From: an uncultured Bacilli bacterium
GTDB taxonomy: Bacteria; Bacillota_I; Bacilli_A; RF39; UBA660
Direction of reading: 5' to 3'
Assembly (NCBI GenBank): GCA_934168245.1
Contig: CAKPMY010000001.1
Location: 186,001-250,000, forward strand
Length of the DNA stretch: 64,000 nucleotides
The notes beneath the pieces were generated by a model that had not been told where the DNA came from, did not search any database, and worked only from the letters and a program-made list of their open reading frames with translations. Positions 9,430 to 18,094 of this stretch are shown here, one piece after another. The first letter of the stretch is position 1. Each line of letters begins with the position of its first letter. The position numbers and the translations under genes were made by a program.

Positions 9430-9458
9430 ATTGTATAATAATTAAAAATAAAATGCAA
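9430..9458 (-). promoter_or_regulatory. Sigma-A promoter of recA
   Basis: Minus-strand TTGCAT (9453-9458), 17-bp spacer and TACAAT (9430-9435), about 36 bp before the recA start codon. Confidence 0.75.
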
Positions 9459-9466
9459 CACTTTTG

Positions 9467-9480
9467 CGAACAAATGTTTT
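9467..9480. promoter_or_regulatory. LexA (DinR/Cheo) box upstream of recA
   Basis: CGAACAAATGTTTT fits the Bacillus LexA consensus CGAACRNRYGTTYC except at the last base. It lies 9 bp upstream of the recA -35 box, positioned to repress by LexA binding next to RNA polymerase. Confidence 0.75.
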
Positions 9481-9512
9481 GTATAATTCTTCCAACTCCT
9501 TTCTCCAAAAAG

Positions 9513-9541
9513 AAAAAATCCTTATAACAAAAGGATTTTTC
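9513..9541 (-). terminator. Terminator of the rodZ-pgsA operon
   Basis: A stem of about 10 bp (AAAATCCTT with AAGGATTTT) and short loop, with an A run on the plus strand giving a U run on the minus strand. It lies just after the pgsA stop. Confidence 0.7.
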
Positions 9542-9550
9542 TACCTAACT

Positions 9551-10162
9551 CTAGTCTTCAATTTCTTTTTTTGGAAAAATTAATTTCTTATTCATAGCAA
9601 AGTATTGACATGCTGAAATAATAGACATAATACATGCAAAGTATAGTAAAAACTTATTTACACTAATACCAATAAATTCAAATGGCATATTATAAAAGAA
9701 AGTTAAAACTGTACCAATCATCAATGCTGCTGTCTTTATTTTACCAGAACCAATTGCTGCCACTACTTTACCCTTACCTGCTGCTTCCATTTTTATCGCA
9801 TTAACTACTATATCCCTTAATACTATAATTACTGGAATAATTTCATTTATAAAACCTTGTGCTGCTAAAATAATTAAAACTGAATTAACTAAAACTTTAT
9901 CAGCAATAGCATCCAACATTTTACCAGTATCAGTAATTAAATCATATTTACGAGCAATATAACCATCTAAAAAATCTGTTACACTAGCAATTATAAATAT
10001 AACACCAGCTATAAGATATTGTAATTCTACAGGAGATGAAATTCCCGAAATATTATATTGTGGAAATTGTATTCCTATAGTATAGAATGGAAAAACTAAT
10101 AAAATAATAACAACAACAGATAAAATCAACCTCAAAACAGTAAGTTTATTAGGCAAATTCAT
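9551..10162 (-). CDS. pgsA: CDP-diacylglycerol-glycerol-3-phosphate phosphatidyltransferase
   Basis: PgsA condenses CDP-diacylglycerol with glycerol 3-phosphate to make phosphatidylglycerol phosphate, the first committed step to anionic lipids, in the membrane. The 203-residue protein has several hydrophobic helices and the CDP-alcohol phosphotransferase signature DFLDGYIARKYDLITDTG followed by KMLDAIADK, giving the three conserved aspartates. I start it at MNLPNKLTVLRL, 9 nt after GAGAGG; this start overlaps the end of the upstream RodZ-like gene by 14 bp. Order rodZ-like, pgsA, recA is the same as in many Bacilli. Confidence 0.94.
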   Translation of the reverse strand: MNLPNKLTVLRLILSVVVIILLVFPFYTIGIQFPQYNISGISSPVELQYLIAGVIFIIASVTDFLDGYIARKYDLITDTGKMLDAIADKVLVNSVLIILAAQGFINEIIPVIIVLRDIVVNAIKMEAAGKGKVVAAIGSGKIKTAALMIGTVLTFFYNMPFEFIGISVNKFLLYFACIMSIISACQYFAMNKKLIFPKKEIED

Positions 10163-10640
10163 AACTACATTCCTCTCTTTCAAATGACATTAGTTCAGAA
10201 CCTCTTTCAGGTACTTTATTAATAGCACTAAAAATCAAATATAATACAACAAAAAGAACTAAAACAAATACTATTGCTGCAACAAATGGCCAAGGACCAA
10301 TTTTTCTCTTGTATTCCTTAGTATAAGGAGATGAAACCTTTTTCTCCTCTTCTTCCATTTTCTTTTGAGCCATTTTAATATCATCTAGAGAAATTTTCGA
10401 TGTATGTTCAAATAAAAAACCATTGAATTCATCAATAACTTTCTCTGGATTAAGCCCTAAATATTTAGCATATTGTCTTACATCTTCTTTCAAATCATAA
10501 ACATCTTTAAAAGCCTTAATATTTCCTGATTCTATATTTTCGAGTTGTACTGTCGAAAGATCTAAATCCTCTGCTGCCTCGGCTAAGCTAACTCCATTAT
10601 TAACGCGAGTTCGCTTTAAATAATCGCCTAACTCTTTCAC
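10149..10640 (-). CDS. RodZ-like helix-turn-helix membrane protein
   Basis: The 163-residue protein has an N-terminal HTH_25 domain (MKELGDYLKRTRVNNGVSLAEAAEDLDLS, first ~70 residues), a charged linker and one transmembrane helix near residues 113-135 (WPFVAAIVFVLVLFVVLYLIF). That is the layout of RodZ/YmfM, which links the MreB cytoskeleton to the rod-shape machinery, but the long periplasmic-type C-terminal domain is cut to about 25 residues. No mreB is visible in the window. It lies upstream of and overlaps pgsA, as in Bacillus. GAGGTG precedes the ATG. A generic membrane-anchored regulator is the alternative. Confidence 0.75.
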   Translation of the reverse strand: MKELGDYLKRTRVNNGVSLAEAAEDLDLSTVQLENIESGNIKAFKDVYDLKEDVRQYAKYLGLNPEKVIDEFNGFLFEHTSKISLDDIKMAQKKMEEEEKKVSSPYTKEYKRKIGPWPFVAAIVFVLVLFVVLYLIFSAINKVPERGSELMSFEREECSYEFA

Positions 10641-10664
10641 ATTAACACCTCACAAATTATTAAC

Positions 10665-11020
10665 AATAATATAAATAAGCCATGTTCTGTTCTTAGTTTC
10701 CTAAGCGACAAACATTTATCTACCATTTCTGGTCTCCGCTTCAATTCATTTCTCGAAGACGAAACTCCCCTACCAAAATTTGGGTTTCTCGCTCATTGGG
10801 TTTACCGCGTTTCACTTCTTTGTTTCCAAAGAATTCGTCACTGTGGCACTTTATGGACTATATCATATCAAAGACTTAGATATAGTATCCGCCGTTAGTA
10901 CAAGTACTACCTTAGGTTATTTATTCCCTAAGAATGAACACTACAGCCATCTCAGACTGTGCGAGCATGGACTTTCCTCAAGGACCTCAAGAGTCCCAGC
11001 GTTTGTCTATATATTAATTG
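10665..11020 (-). ncRNA. rnpB: RNase P RNA, class B
   Basis: The catalytic RNA of RNase P, which matures tRNA 5' ends. On the minus strand the block GAGGAAAGTCCATGCTCGC (near 10968-10986) is the universal P4/CR-I core, and ACAGAACATGGCTTAT near 10675-10690 is the matching 3' core. The internal arms, including GAAACGCGGTAAACCC, fit the Bacillus-type (B) structure. Sequences at the two ends (AACAAT and ATTGTT) can pair as P1, so the 5' end probably begins within the last codons of gpsB. A reading frame on the plus strand here is a shadow. Location next to gpsB matches Bacillus. Exact ends are estimates. Confidence 0.93.
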
Positions 11021-11367
11021 TTATCTCTTCCCTCTCTATCTCTCATATTAGCATAAACCATTTTTTCAAGTTGTGACAATCTTCTAATAACATCAACATT
11101 AGAAACTTCTGCATTTTCACTACTATTGCGCACAACTTCCATACTTAATCTAGAATTTCTAAGTTCCTGCTTTAAATTGACAATTTCTGCCATTAAATCA
11201 GCCTTCTCCTTTTCTAGATTATTAATTATACTAAAGAATTGTTCATAATCACCAATAATTACATCAAGAAATTGATCAACCTCTTTTAAGCGATAACCAC
11301 GCGTATCAATTTTAAATTCTTTCTCTAAAATATCTTGTGGTTTAAGTGTAATTTTATTTTGATACAT
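11014..11367 (-). CDS. gpsB: Cell division protein GpsB
   Basis: GpsB is a DivIVA-like cytoplasmic adaptor that shuttles penicillin-binding proteins between side wall and septum. The 117-residue protein begins with the DivIVA lipid-binding domain (ITLKPQDILEKEFKIDTRGY, then VDQFLDVIIGDYEQF), continues with a coiled coil to residue ~75 and ends with a short C-terminal helix. Length and layout are typical. GGTGATT lies before the ATG. The gene runs directly into rnpB, and its likely client, the class A penicillin-binding protein PonA, is encoded less than 1 kb away. Confidence 0.92.
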   Translation of the reverse strand: MYQNKITLKPQDILEKEFKIDTRGYRLKEVDQFLDVIIGDYEQFFSIINNLEKEKADLMAEIVNLKQELRNSRLSMEVVRNSSENAEVSNVDVIRRLSQLEKMVYANMRDREGRDNN

Positions 11368-11401
11368 ATAATCACCAATCCCTTACAGTAATATTATGTC
11401 A

Positions 11402-11524
11402 TTATTGCTTGTTTTTGTCAATTATTAACCGATTTATCGCATAAGATAATTTAGTATTAACCATAATTTCTTTTGTATCATCAAGCATTTTATCAAATAT
11501 TCTCATAATTTCTAAACTATTCAT
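11402..11524 (-). CDS. Possible 40-residue small protein upstream of gpsB
   Basis: A short reading frame beginning MNSLEIMRIFDKMLDDTKEI and ending IDKNKQ, preceded by GGGTGAT 5-6 nt before the ATG, the same type of ribosome site as its neighbours use. It is predicted helical and amphipathic, has no recognisable domain, and is read in the same direction as gpsB about 35 bp upstream of it. It fills the otherwise empty space between gpsB and the divergent recU gene. It could be a real small protein or chance coding in a leader. Confidence 0.4.
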   Translation of the reverse strand: MNSLEIMRIFDKMLDDTKEIMVNTKLSYAINRLIIDKNKQ

Positions 11525-11621
11525 ATTTTTATCACCCATCAACATCATAATATAAAAATTAAATTTCGTCATAATTTCGACATAAAAAGCTAAAAAGTCC
11601 TACGAAAAAATATATTAATTA

Positions 11622-11650
11622 TAGAAAATTTATAAACAATATAGTATAAT
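11622..11650 (+). promoter_or_regulatory. Promoter of recU-ponA
   Basis: TAGAAA (11622-11627), 17-bp spacer, TATAAT (11645-11650). The predicted transcript would start only about 10 nt before the recU start. Confidence 0.6.
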
Positions 11651-11667
11651 AAACAATAGGTGATGTG

Positions 11668-12237
11668 ATGAACTACCCAAATGGAATTACAAAGAAAAAT
11701 ACCAATCATGAAATTAACTTTGGTAACCGTGGAATGGGTCTTGAAAATGATCTTAATTCAACCAATGAATATTATGCTAGTATAGACAAGGCCTATATTT
11801 ATAAAAAGCCCACTCCCATTAAAATAACTAAAGTAAATTATCCCTCTAGGGACAAGGCTGTAATAACTCAAGCATTTTTTACAGTCCCATCAACAACAGA
11901 TTACAATGGTATTTATAAGGGTAAATATATAGATTTTGAAGCCAAAGAAACTAAAAATAAAACTTCATTCTCTCTAAGAAATATTCATCCTCATCAAATA
12001 AAGCACCTAAGTAATATATCTAGACATGGAGGAATTGCTTTTTTAATAATTAGATTCACTAGTCTAAGTGAAACATATCTATTAATGGCAAACGACCTAA
12101 CAAAATTTATTGAAAATAGTAATCGAGAGTCAATACCAATAGCATATCTGCAAGAGAATGCTTATTTAATAAAGGATAGTTATACTCCAAGTATAGACTA
12201 TCTTAAAGTAATTGATAAAATTATTGGAGGTATATAA
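11668..12237 (+). CDS. recU: Holliday junction resolvase RecU
   Basis: RecU cuts four-way DNA junctions and modulates RecA in Bacillota. The 189-residue protein starts MNYPNGITKK like other RecU and holds the nuclease core STTDYNGIYKGKYIDFEAKET (residues ~75-95), which gives the acidic and lysine residues of the restriction-endonuclease-like fold, followed by FSLRNIHPHQIKHL. A GTG lies one codon upstream of the ATG; AGGTGAT serves either. Its stop is only one base from the ponA start codon, so the two form the classical recU-ponA operon. Confidence 0.94.
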   Translation: MNYPNGITKKNTNHEINFGNRGMGLENDLNSTNEYYASIDKAYIYKKPTPIKITKVNYPSRDKAVITQAFFTVPSTTDYNGIYKGKYIDFEAKETKNKTSFSLRNIHPHQIKHLSNISRHGGIAFLIIRFTSLSETYLLMANDLTKFIENSNRESIPIAYLQENAYLIKDSYTPSIDYLKVIDKIIGGI

Positions 12238-12238
12238 A

Positions 12239-15160
12239 ATGCAGAAAAAAGAAATAAAAGGAAAACGACCTAATAATAAAAAGAATAGTACAAAGAAAAC
12301 ATCTAATACAAAAAACATAAAGAAAAGAATAGTTACCAATTCTAAAGAAGACAACAAAGTAAAATTAGTTTTACTAATAGTATTTATAGCGATAGTACTA
12401 TTATGTTATTTTACTCTAGGTACATTCTTTGCACTTCTAACTGGTTTTGGTATTGCTATCATAGTTGGAATTGCTAAATTATTAGACAAGTGCAAAGAAG
12501 GTAAAAAGTCTCGCAAAATAATAAAAATAATTTTAATGGTAATTTTATCTATCGGTATAATTTGCTTAGTAGGCTTTACCGCATTCTTAATATTTATCAA
12601 AGTAAATGCCGATCCAAAATACGTAACTTCTAAACTGGAAACACAAGAAAACTCTGAATTTTTAGATATCAATAATGAAGTCTATGCCAAACTTGGTAGT
12701 GAAATGCGTGAGAAAGTTACTTATGATAAACTACCTGAAGTACTAATTGATGCTATTATCGCAACAGAAGATTCAAGATATTTCCAACACAATGGTTTCG
12801 ATGCTCCACGTTTCATAAAGGCTTCAATGGGTCAAGTAATGCAAAAACTTCTTCATAGAGGTTCAAATGCTGGTGGTGCTTCTACTCTAACAATGCAAGT
12901 TGTTAAAAACAGTTTAACTAATGCCTATGCTACTAAAGGAACAGAAGGAATTATTCGTAAATTTGAAGATATTTATTTAGCCATCTTCAAACTAGAAAAG
13001 GATTTTACTAAAGAACAAATAATTGAATACTATGTAAATAACCATTATTTAGGTGGTAATTACTATGGAGTTCAAGAGGCATCTATGGCTTACTTTGGCA
13101 AAAGTGTAAGTGAACTTAATCTAAGTGAAGCCGCAGTTCTAGCCGGTATGTTTAAGTCTCCTATTTACTATAGTCCAACAGTTCATCCAGACCATGCTGA
13201 ATCTCGTCGAAAAACAGTTCTATATTTAATGAAAAGACATGGCTACATAACCGCAGAAGAAGAAAAAATTGCTAATAGTATACCAGTATCTACCCTAACA
13301 TCTAATGGAAACACAACTCAAAATAATAAATATAGTGGATACATTGATACAGTAGTTGAAGAATTAGATAATAAATATGGTATTAATCCTTACACTACTC
13401 CAGTAATTGTTCATACAAACTTAGATAGATCAAAACAAGATGGTGTAAACAGTGTCATGAATGGAGAAAGTTATACTTGGATAAATGATAAAGTACAAGC
13501 TGGTGTTGCTGTCCTAGATTCCCAAACAGGTAAAATACTTGCTATTGGAAACGGTCGTAATATTGGTGATCGTTCCGCAAATCAAAAAGGTCAATGGAAC
13601 TATGCAACTAAAAACAAAAGGCAACCTGGTTCTACCGCAAAACCATTATTTGATTATGGTCCAGGTATCGAGTACAACAACTGGTCAACATACACCTTAT
13701 TTGAAGATGAACCATATACCTATTCAAATGGTAGATCAATACAAAACTGGGATGGTGGTTACCTAGGAACATTAACTCTACGTAAATCCCTTGCTTACTC
13801 TCGTAACATTCCAGCCTTAAAAGCCTTCCAACAAGTAGACAACAAAAAAATACTTGAATTCGTCTCAAACTTAGGAATGACTCCAGAAGTATGTTCATCT
13901 GGTTATACCTATGATCCAAATACTATGAAATGTATTAGTAAAGATGGAAAAACAGAAGACCCAACAAGAATTCATGAAGCCCACTCAATCGGAGCCTTCA
14001 CTGGAACCAATCCATTACAAATGAGTGCTGCTTATGCCGCTTTCTCAAATGGTGGATATTACAATGAACCATACAGTGTTAGTAAAGTAGTTTATAAATC
14101 AAATAACGAAACAAAAGAACACAACTCAGATAACTACGTTGTAAAAAGAAAAGCCATGTCTGAAGCAACAGCCTTCATGATTTCAAGTGTCCTACAAGAT
14201 GTTACCCTAAATGGTGGAAATCCCGTTAATGTTGCTAGAAAAACTGGTACCACAAACTACGACAGCAGTACAATGGAATCAAAAAACTTACCATGGGATG
14301 CCATTAGAGACTCATGGATAATTGGTTACTCAACTAAAACAGTCGTTGGTCTATGGTATGGCTATGACTTCATAGATAGTGAATACTGTCTACATAACAT
14401 CCCAGCCTCAGTACAAAAAGATAAAATATTTAATGCCCTAGTAAATTCCGGAGCCATGGAATCAAATAGAGAAGCCTTTAAACAACCAGATAGTGTCGTT
14501 AAAGTCGGTGTAGTAATGGGTTCTAATCCTCCAAAACTAGCTGGTTCCTATACTGGAGATGTCGTATATGAATACTTCAAAAAAGAATATGCCCCAGTCG
14601 AAACATATGTCGAAGAAAAACTAGCAGCCCCAGAAAACTTTACCGCAACATATAATAGACTTACTAAAAAAGTTAATCTTTCATGGGATGCCGTATCTAG
14701 ATCAGGAATAGATGATGAAAATTATGGTACATTTGGTTATAATGTCTACTATGGCTCAACCTTAATTGGCTTTACCGAAAAAACATCATTTACTTATACA
14801 CCAACATCATCACCATATGGAACATATAAAGTAGTCGCAACATATAAGAGTTATTCAGGAATAAAGAGTGAAAGTGCAACCTACAAACTAGAAGAAGAAA
14901 CAACTAATAATCTAGAATTACAATATACAGGTTCTACTATCATTCCAGCCCTATCAGGAACATTAATTTTAGAAACAAAAGACTTTATAGTAAAGAATAA
15001 CGGTTCTACAGTAACTGCTACAATCGAACAATGTTCTCCAACTAGAATAACAATAGAAGGACCTTATAAAATAACCTGTACTATAAAATATAAAAACAAA
15101 ACAGAAGACTTAACAACAACGATAAATGTAACTGAAGAGGAAAAACCAGAAACACCATAA
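12239..15160 (+). CDS. ponA: Class A penicillin-binding protein (PBP1)
   Basis: A bifunctional peptidoglycan synthase: glycosyltransferase polymerises lipid II and transpeptidase crosslinks strands outside the membrane. The 973-residue protein has a lysine-rich cytoplasmic N-terminus, hydrophobic segments around residues 42-75 and 95-120, the GT51 domain (ATEDSRYFQHNGFD, GGASTLTMQVVKN), and the transpeptidase with SxxK in RQPGSTAKPLFD, SRN, and KTGT. After it comes a fibronectin type III-like domain (APENFTATYNRLTKKVNLSWD) and a final Ig-like stretch. GGAGGT 8 nt before the ATG at 12239 decides the start; a longer frame from 12212 overlaps recU. Probable client of GpsB. Confidence 0.95.
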   Translation: MQKKEIKGKRPNNKKNSTKKTSNTKNIKKRIVTNSKEDNKVKLVLLIVFIAIVLLCYFTLGTFFALLTGFGIAIIVGIAKLLDKCKEGKKSRKIIKIILMVILSIGIICLVGFTAFLIFIKVNADPKYVTSKLETQENSEFLDINNEVYAKLGSEMREKVTYDKLPEVLIDAIIATEDSRYFQHNGFDAPRFIKASMGQVMQKLLHRGSNAGGASTLTMQVVKNSLTNAYATKGTEGIIRKFEDIYLAIFKLEKDFTKEQIIEYYVNNHYLGGNYYGVQEASMAYFGKSVSELNLSEAAVLAGMFKSPIYYSPTVHPDHAESRRKTVLYLMKRHGYITAEEEKIANSIPVSTLTSNGNTTQNNKYSGYIDTVVEELDNKYGINPYTTPVIVHTNLDRSKQDGVNSVMNGESYTWINDKVQAGVAVLDSQTGKILAIGNGRNIGDRSANQKGQWNYATKNKRQPGSTAKPLFDYGPGIEYNNWSTYTLFEDEPYTYSNGRSIQNWDGGYLGTLTLRKSLAYSRNIPALKAFQQVDNKKILEFVSNLGMTPEVCSSGYTYDPNTMKCISKDGKTEDPTRIHEAHSIGAFTGTNPLQMSAAYAAFSNGGYYNEPYSVSKVVYKSNNETKEHNSDNYVVKRKAMSEATAFMISSVLQDVTLNGGNPVNVARKTGTTNYDSSTMESKNLPWDAIRDSWIIGYSTKTVVGLWYGYDFIDSEYCLHNIPASVQKDKIFNALVNSGAMESNREAFKQPDSVVKVGVVMGSNPPKLAGSYTGDVVYEYFKKEYAPVETYVEEKLAAPENFTATYNRLTKKVNLSWDAVSRSGIDDENYGTFGYNVYYGSTLIGFTEKTSFTYTPTSSPYGTYKVVATYKSYSGIKSESATYKLEEETTNNLELQYTGSTIIPALSGTLILETKDFIVKNNGSTVTATIEQCSPTRITIEGPYKITCTIKYKNKTEDLTTTINVTEEEKPETP

Positions 15161-15167
15161 CAAACAA

Positions 15168-15200
15168 AAAATACTAGTTAACCAAAACTAGTATTTTTTT
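15168..15200. terminator. Bidirectional terminator between ponA and nth
   Basis: An 11-bp stem (AAATACTAGTT with AACTAGTATTT) followed by a T run on the plus strand; an A run precedes it for the minus strand. It includes the nth stop codon. Confidence 0.85.
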
Positions 15201-15802
15201 CTGCATATATCTTTTAACTTACAATTCTCACATAACGGTTTAACTGCCTTACAATAATATCTTCCAAATAAAACTAATTGTAAATGTCTCTTCCCCCATT
15301 CCTCTTTAGGAAACTTTTTCATTAACTTCTTCTCTATTGTTAAAACATTATCTTTAGCATAAGCCAGTTTTAATCTTTTAGAAACTCTTTCTACATGAGT
15401 ATCAACCGCAATAGCCGGTATATTATAAAATTCACTTAAAAATACATTAACAGTCTTTCTCCCTACTCCAGGCATCTTCTCTAATGCTTCTCTATCAGTA
15501 GGAACAACACCATTATATTCATCAACCAATATTTTGGCTATTCCAATGACATATGAAGCCTTTTTATGATAAGAACCTACTGGTCTAATAATAGACTCAA
15601 TATCAAGGAAAGAAGCCTGTTTCAAAGCCTCTAAAGACGTATATTTATTAAAAAGAATAGGAGTAACAGAATTAACCCTTTTATCAGTAGATTGAGCACT
15701 TAAAACAATCGCAATCAATAACTGATAATCATTATTATATAATAATTCACATTTCGGATTAGGAAATAAATAATCCAAATAACTAGTAATACTATTCATC
15801 AT
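15188..15802 (-). CDS. nth: Endonuclease III
   Basis: Nth is a DNA glycosylase/AP lyase that removes oxidised pyrimidines. The 204-residue protein shows VLSAQSTDKRVN, the helix-hairpin-helix LEKMPGVGRKTVNVFLSEF with the catalytic lysine, AVDTHVERVSKRL with the catalytic aspartate, and the 4Fe-4S cluster pattern C-x6-C-x2-C-x5-C at the C-terminus (CKAVKPLCENCKLKDIC). The start is one of two adjacent ATGs (15802 or 15799); an upstream TTG is less likely. It overlaps the end of the dnaD-like gene by 11 bp, the conserved dnaD-nth arrangement. Confidence 0.95.
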   Translation of the reverse strand: MMNSITSYLDYLFPNPKCELLYNNDYQLLIAIVLSAQSTDKRVNSVTPILFNKYTSLEALKQASFLDIESIIRPVGSYHKKASYVIGIAKILVDEYNGVVPTDREALEKMPGVGRKTVNVFLSEFYNIPAIAVDTHVERVSKRLKLAYAKDNVLTIEKKLMKKFPKEEWGKRHLQLVLFGRYYCKAVKPLCENCKLKDICRKKY

Positions 15803-16466
15803 CAAACCAGTCCCAATCAACTATATCATCAATATTAACATCACTAGTATTTTCTTCCCTAACTTTAGCCCTCTTCTTACGATTATTTTCAACATCCTGA
15901 GCAGTCTTAATACCAGCCTTACCCCATTCATATAAAATCTTATCAATATATCTTAAATTAGAAACCCCATTATAAGTAGCTTCTTTAATAGCCTCCTTAA
16001 TAAGTTCCTCACTCATATCATTATCAAGCCAAGCCTTAATAATTTCATATTCAATAGGACTAAGAGTTCTTCCAAATTCTTTCTCAATAATCTCAAAAAT
16101 ATTAGAATTTTCACTCTTAGAAACCTGATTAACTTGATCCATTGTCATTAAAGAAAGTTTATTATAAAAATTATCAAGTAAAACAACCTCCTCCATAAGT
16201 CCCTTCTCATTCTTCATAACATCAACACTAATAAAGTTTTTATCACTAAGAACCCCAATATAATTCATAACGTCTTTTAATTCAATATTTAAGTCACTAG
16301 CAAACTTACTAGGATCAAACAAGAATTTATTACCTAGAGAATATAAATACATTAAAAATATAAATTCACTAATCTCTAACTTTAACTCTTTATAATGTTG
16401 TAATAAAAAAAGAGGAATAACTATATGACCCTGCTTAAAAATATCTATTAATTTAGCACTCTTCAT
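15792..16466 (-). CDS. dnaD: DnaD-like primosome protein
   Basis: DnaD works with DnaB and DnaI in loading the replicative helicase at oriC and at stalled forks. The 224-residue protein has an N-terminal winged-helix part (LKLEISEFIFLMYLYSLG, DLNIELKDVMNYIGVLSD) and the C-terminal DnaD domain near 110-190, with FGRTLSPIEYEIIKAWLD and the YNGVSNLRYIDKILYEWGKAG motif, close to the YxxxIxxxW signature. An acidic tail follows. AAGGAGG precedes the ATG. Order dnaD-nth next to recU-ponA is the standard Bacillus order. Confidence 0.92.
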   Translation of the reverse strand: MKSAKLIDIFKQGHIVIPLFLLQHYKELKLEISEFIFLMYLYSLGNKFLFDPSKFASDLNIELKDVMNYIGVLSDKNFISVDVMKNEKGLMEEVVLLDNFYNKLSLMTMDQVNQVSKSENSNIFEIIEKEFGRTLSPIEYEIIKAWLDNDMSEELIKEAIKEATYNGVSNLRYIDKILYEWGKAGIKTAQDVENNRKKRAKVREENTSDVNIDDIVDWDWFDDE

Positions 16467-16500
16467 AACATAGCCTCCTTAAATTTCTCTTTATAATAAC

Positions 16501-17595
16501 CTATTCACTATATTTATTCAATACATATTTTATTAATTCTTCTCTATTATTAGGAACTCTTCTATATAAAACTTCATGTATTAAATCTTCATATATATCT
16601 TTTAAGTACTTACCAGGTTTCTTCTTTAAAGCCTCCAAAATATCCTCACAACTAATATCTAAATCTTTCTTAGAATGAATAACTAATCCAGCATAAGACT
16701 CTGCTATATTTTTCTTATCTAGTCCTTTTATACTTCCTGCTATACTATTAACATATAATCCATATGTATATAAAGCCATTGGATCTAAATTATTAAGTCC
16801 AAGTACTTTATTAACATCATTTATAAGACTTTTCTCATTACTAGAAAAAGGATACTTATCTACTACATTTAAAATACTCCATACAGCAATCAAATCATCT
16901 GTATTTTTAACTTCTCTAAGTCTATCTAACTCTAACTCTTTATCAAGTCCAAGTTCTAATAATAATTCAATTCCCTTCATACTATTACTACTAGTAAATA
17001 TTCTATCTAATTCTTCTTTTTTTCTATAATAAGATAAGTTTTTTAATAGACTCTTATATTCTTTTATAGCCGCAACTACTTCTGCATCTAAATCAAAGTC
17101 TAAAATAGTAGCAAATCTAATTGCTCTAAGTATTCGTAAAGAGTCTTCTTCAAACTTAACTCTAGCATCTCCTATAGTTCTAACTACTCTTAAACTTATA
17201 TCTTTCTGCCCATCAAGTAAATCTATAATATTACCCTCATCATCCATACATATAGCATTAATAGTAAAGTCTCTTCTTAATAAATCATCATATAAATTAT
17301 CTATATATTTAACCTCTGCTGGACGTCTATTATTTATATAACATATATCTTTTCTAAAAGTAGTTACTTCAAATCTAACACCATGTTTTATTACTGTAAC
17401 AGACCCATAATCCTCAGCAGGTAAACAACTATTATCAAATATTTCTTTTATCTCTTTAGGAGTCGCATTAGTATTAATATCAATATCATGAGATTCTATT
17501 CCCAAAATATGATCTCTAACAAATCCCCCTACTATATATGCTTCATATCCATGTGAATTAATTTCATGAATAAATTTTAATGCTGTCTCTAACAT
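16501..17595 (-). CDS. cca: CCA-adding tRNA nucleotidyltransferase
   Basis: This class II nucleotidyltransferase builds or repairs the 3' CCA of tRNAs. The 364-residue protein has the catalytic motif YIVGGFVRDHILGIESHDIDI with both metal aspartates, RRDFTINAICMD, and EEDSLRILRAIRFA. It is somewhat shorter than the roughly 400 residues usual in Bacilli, mostly in the C-terminal tail. GGTGATT lies 4 nt from the ATG at 17595. It lies 35 bp upstream of dnaD in the same direction and could be cotranscribed. A poly(A) polymerase is the alternative but unlikely in this group. Confidence 0.9.
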   Translation of the reverse strand: MLETALKFIHEINSHGYEAYIVGGFVRDHILGIESHDIDINTNATPKEIKEIFDNSCLPAEDYGSVTVIKHGVRFEVTTFRKDICYINNRRPAEVKYIDNLYDDLLRRDFTINAICMDDEGNIIDLLDGQKDISLRVVRTIGDARVKFEEDSLRILRAIRFATILDFDLDAEVVAAIKEYKSLLKNLSYYRKKEELDRIFTSSNSMKGIELLLELGLDKELELDRLREVKNTDDLIAVWSILNVVDKYPFSSNEKSLINDVNKVLGLNNLDPMALYTYGLYVNSIAGSIKGLDKKNIAESYAGLVIHSKKDLDISCEDILEALKKKPGKYLKDIYEDLIHEVLYRRVPNNREELIKYVLNKYSE

Positions 17596-17673
17596 GCAAT
17601 CACCATCTCAAATATATTATATCAAAATCTAAATCATCTAACAATCGAACAAATAAATTCTTATATACGTAAG

Positions 17674-17695
17674 AAAAGGAACCTAAAAAGGTCCC
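17674..17695 (-). terminator. Terminator of the HU gene
   Basis: A 7-bp G+C-rich stem (17678-17684 with 17689-17695), loop of four, U run on the minus strand. Confidence 0.8.
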
Positions 17696-17712
17696 TATAC
17701 TTATCAGAAAAA

Positions 17713-17985
17713 TTAGTTAACTGAATCTTTTAATGCAGATCCTGCTTTAAAAGTAACAGCTTTTCTAGCAGCAATTTTAACTGTTTCACCAGTTCTTGGA
17801 TTACGTCCTTCACGAGCAGCTCTTTCAGATACAGCAAATGTACCAAATCCAACTAGTGGAACTTTATCTCCTTTTACTAATGCTTCAGTAATAGTAGCAA
17901 AAGTAGCATCAATTGCTCTAGTAGCATCTGCTTTAGTTAATCCTGTAGCAGTTGCAACAGCTTCTACTAATTCAACTTTTTTCAT
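17713..17985 (-). CDS. hup: DNA-binding protein HU
   Basis: HU is the main nucleoid protein, a dimer that bends DNA without sequence preference. The 90-residue protein matches the family end to end: MKKVELVEAVATATGLTKAD at the start, then the DNA-arm region VPLVGFGTFAVSERAAREGRNPRTG and the VTFKAGSALKD end. GGGAGG precedes the ATG. It is transcribed alone with its own terminator. An inverted repeat lies in the leader. Confidence 0.97.
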   Translation of the reverse strand: MKKVELVEAVATATGLTKADATRAIDATFATITEALVKGDKVPLVGFGTFAVSERAAREGRNPRTGETVKIAARKAVTFKAGSALKDSVN

Positions 17986-18013
17986 ATAAATATATACCTC
18001 CCAATTGTTAATT

Positions 18014-18031
18014 AAGCATTGTGTTATGCTT
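18014..18031. repeat. Inverted repeat in the hup leader
   Basis: AAGCAT-TGTGTT-ATGCTT, a perfect 6-bp dyad 29 bp upstream of the hup start codon. It could be an operator or a small leader hairpin; no protein is known for it. Confidence 0.4.
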
Positions 18032-18094
18032 ACATATAAAACTTATCATGTTTTAATATAAATTGCAAGAAATATCAAAGAAATTTACATACTT

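Noticed and set aside
10780..11076. A 98-codon open frame on the plus strand
   Set aside because: It lies inside the RNase P RNA, read from the opposite strand, and has no ribosome site; the RNA explains the sequence.
13539..13919. Open frames on both strands inside ponA
   Set aside because: They overlap the transpeptidase domain of an intact gene; no start signals.
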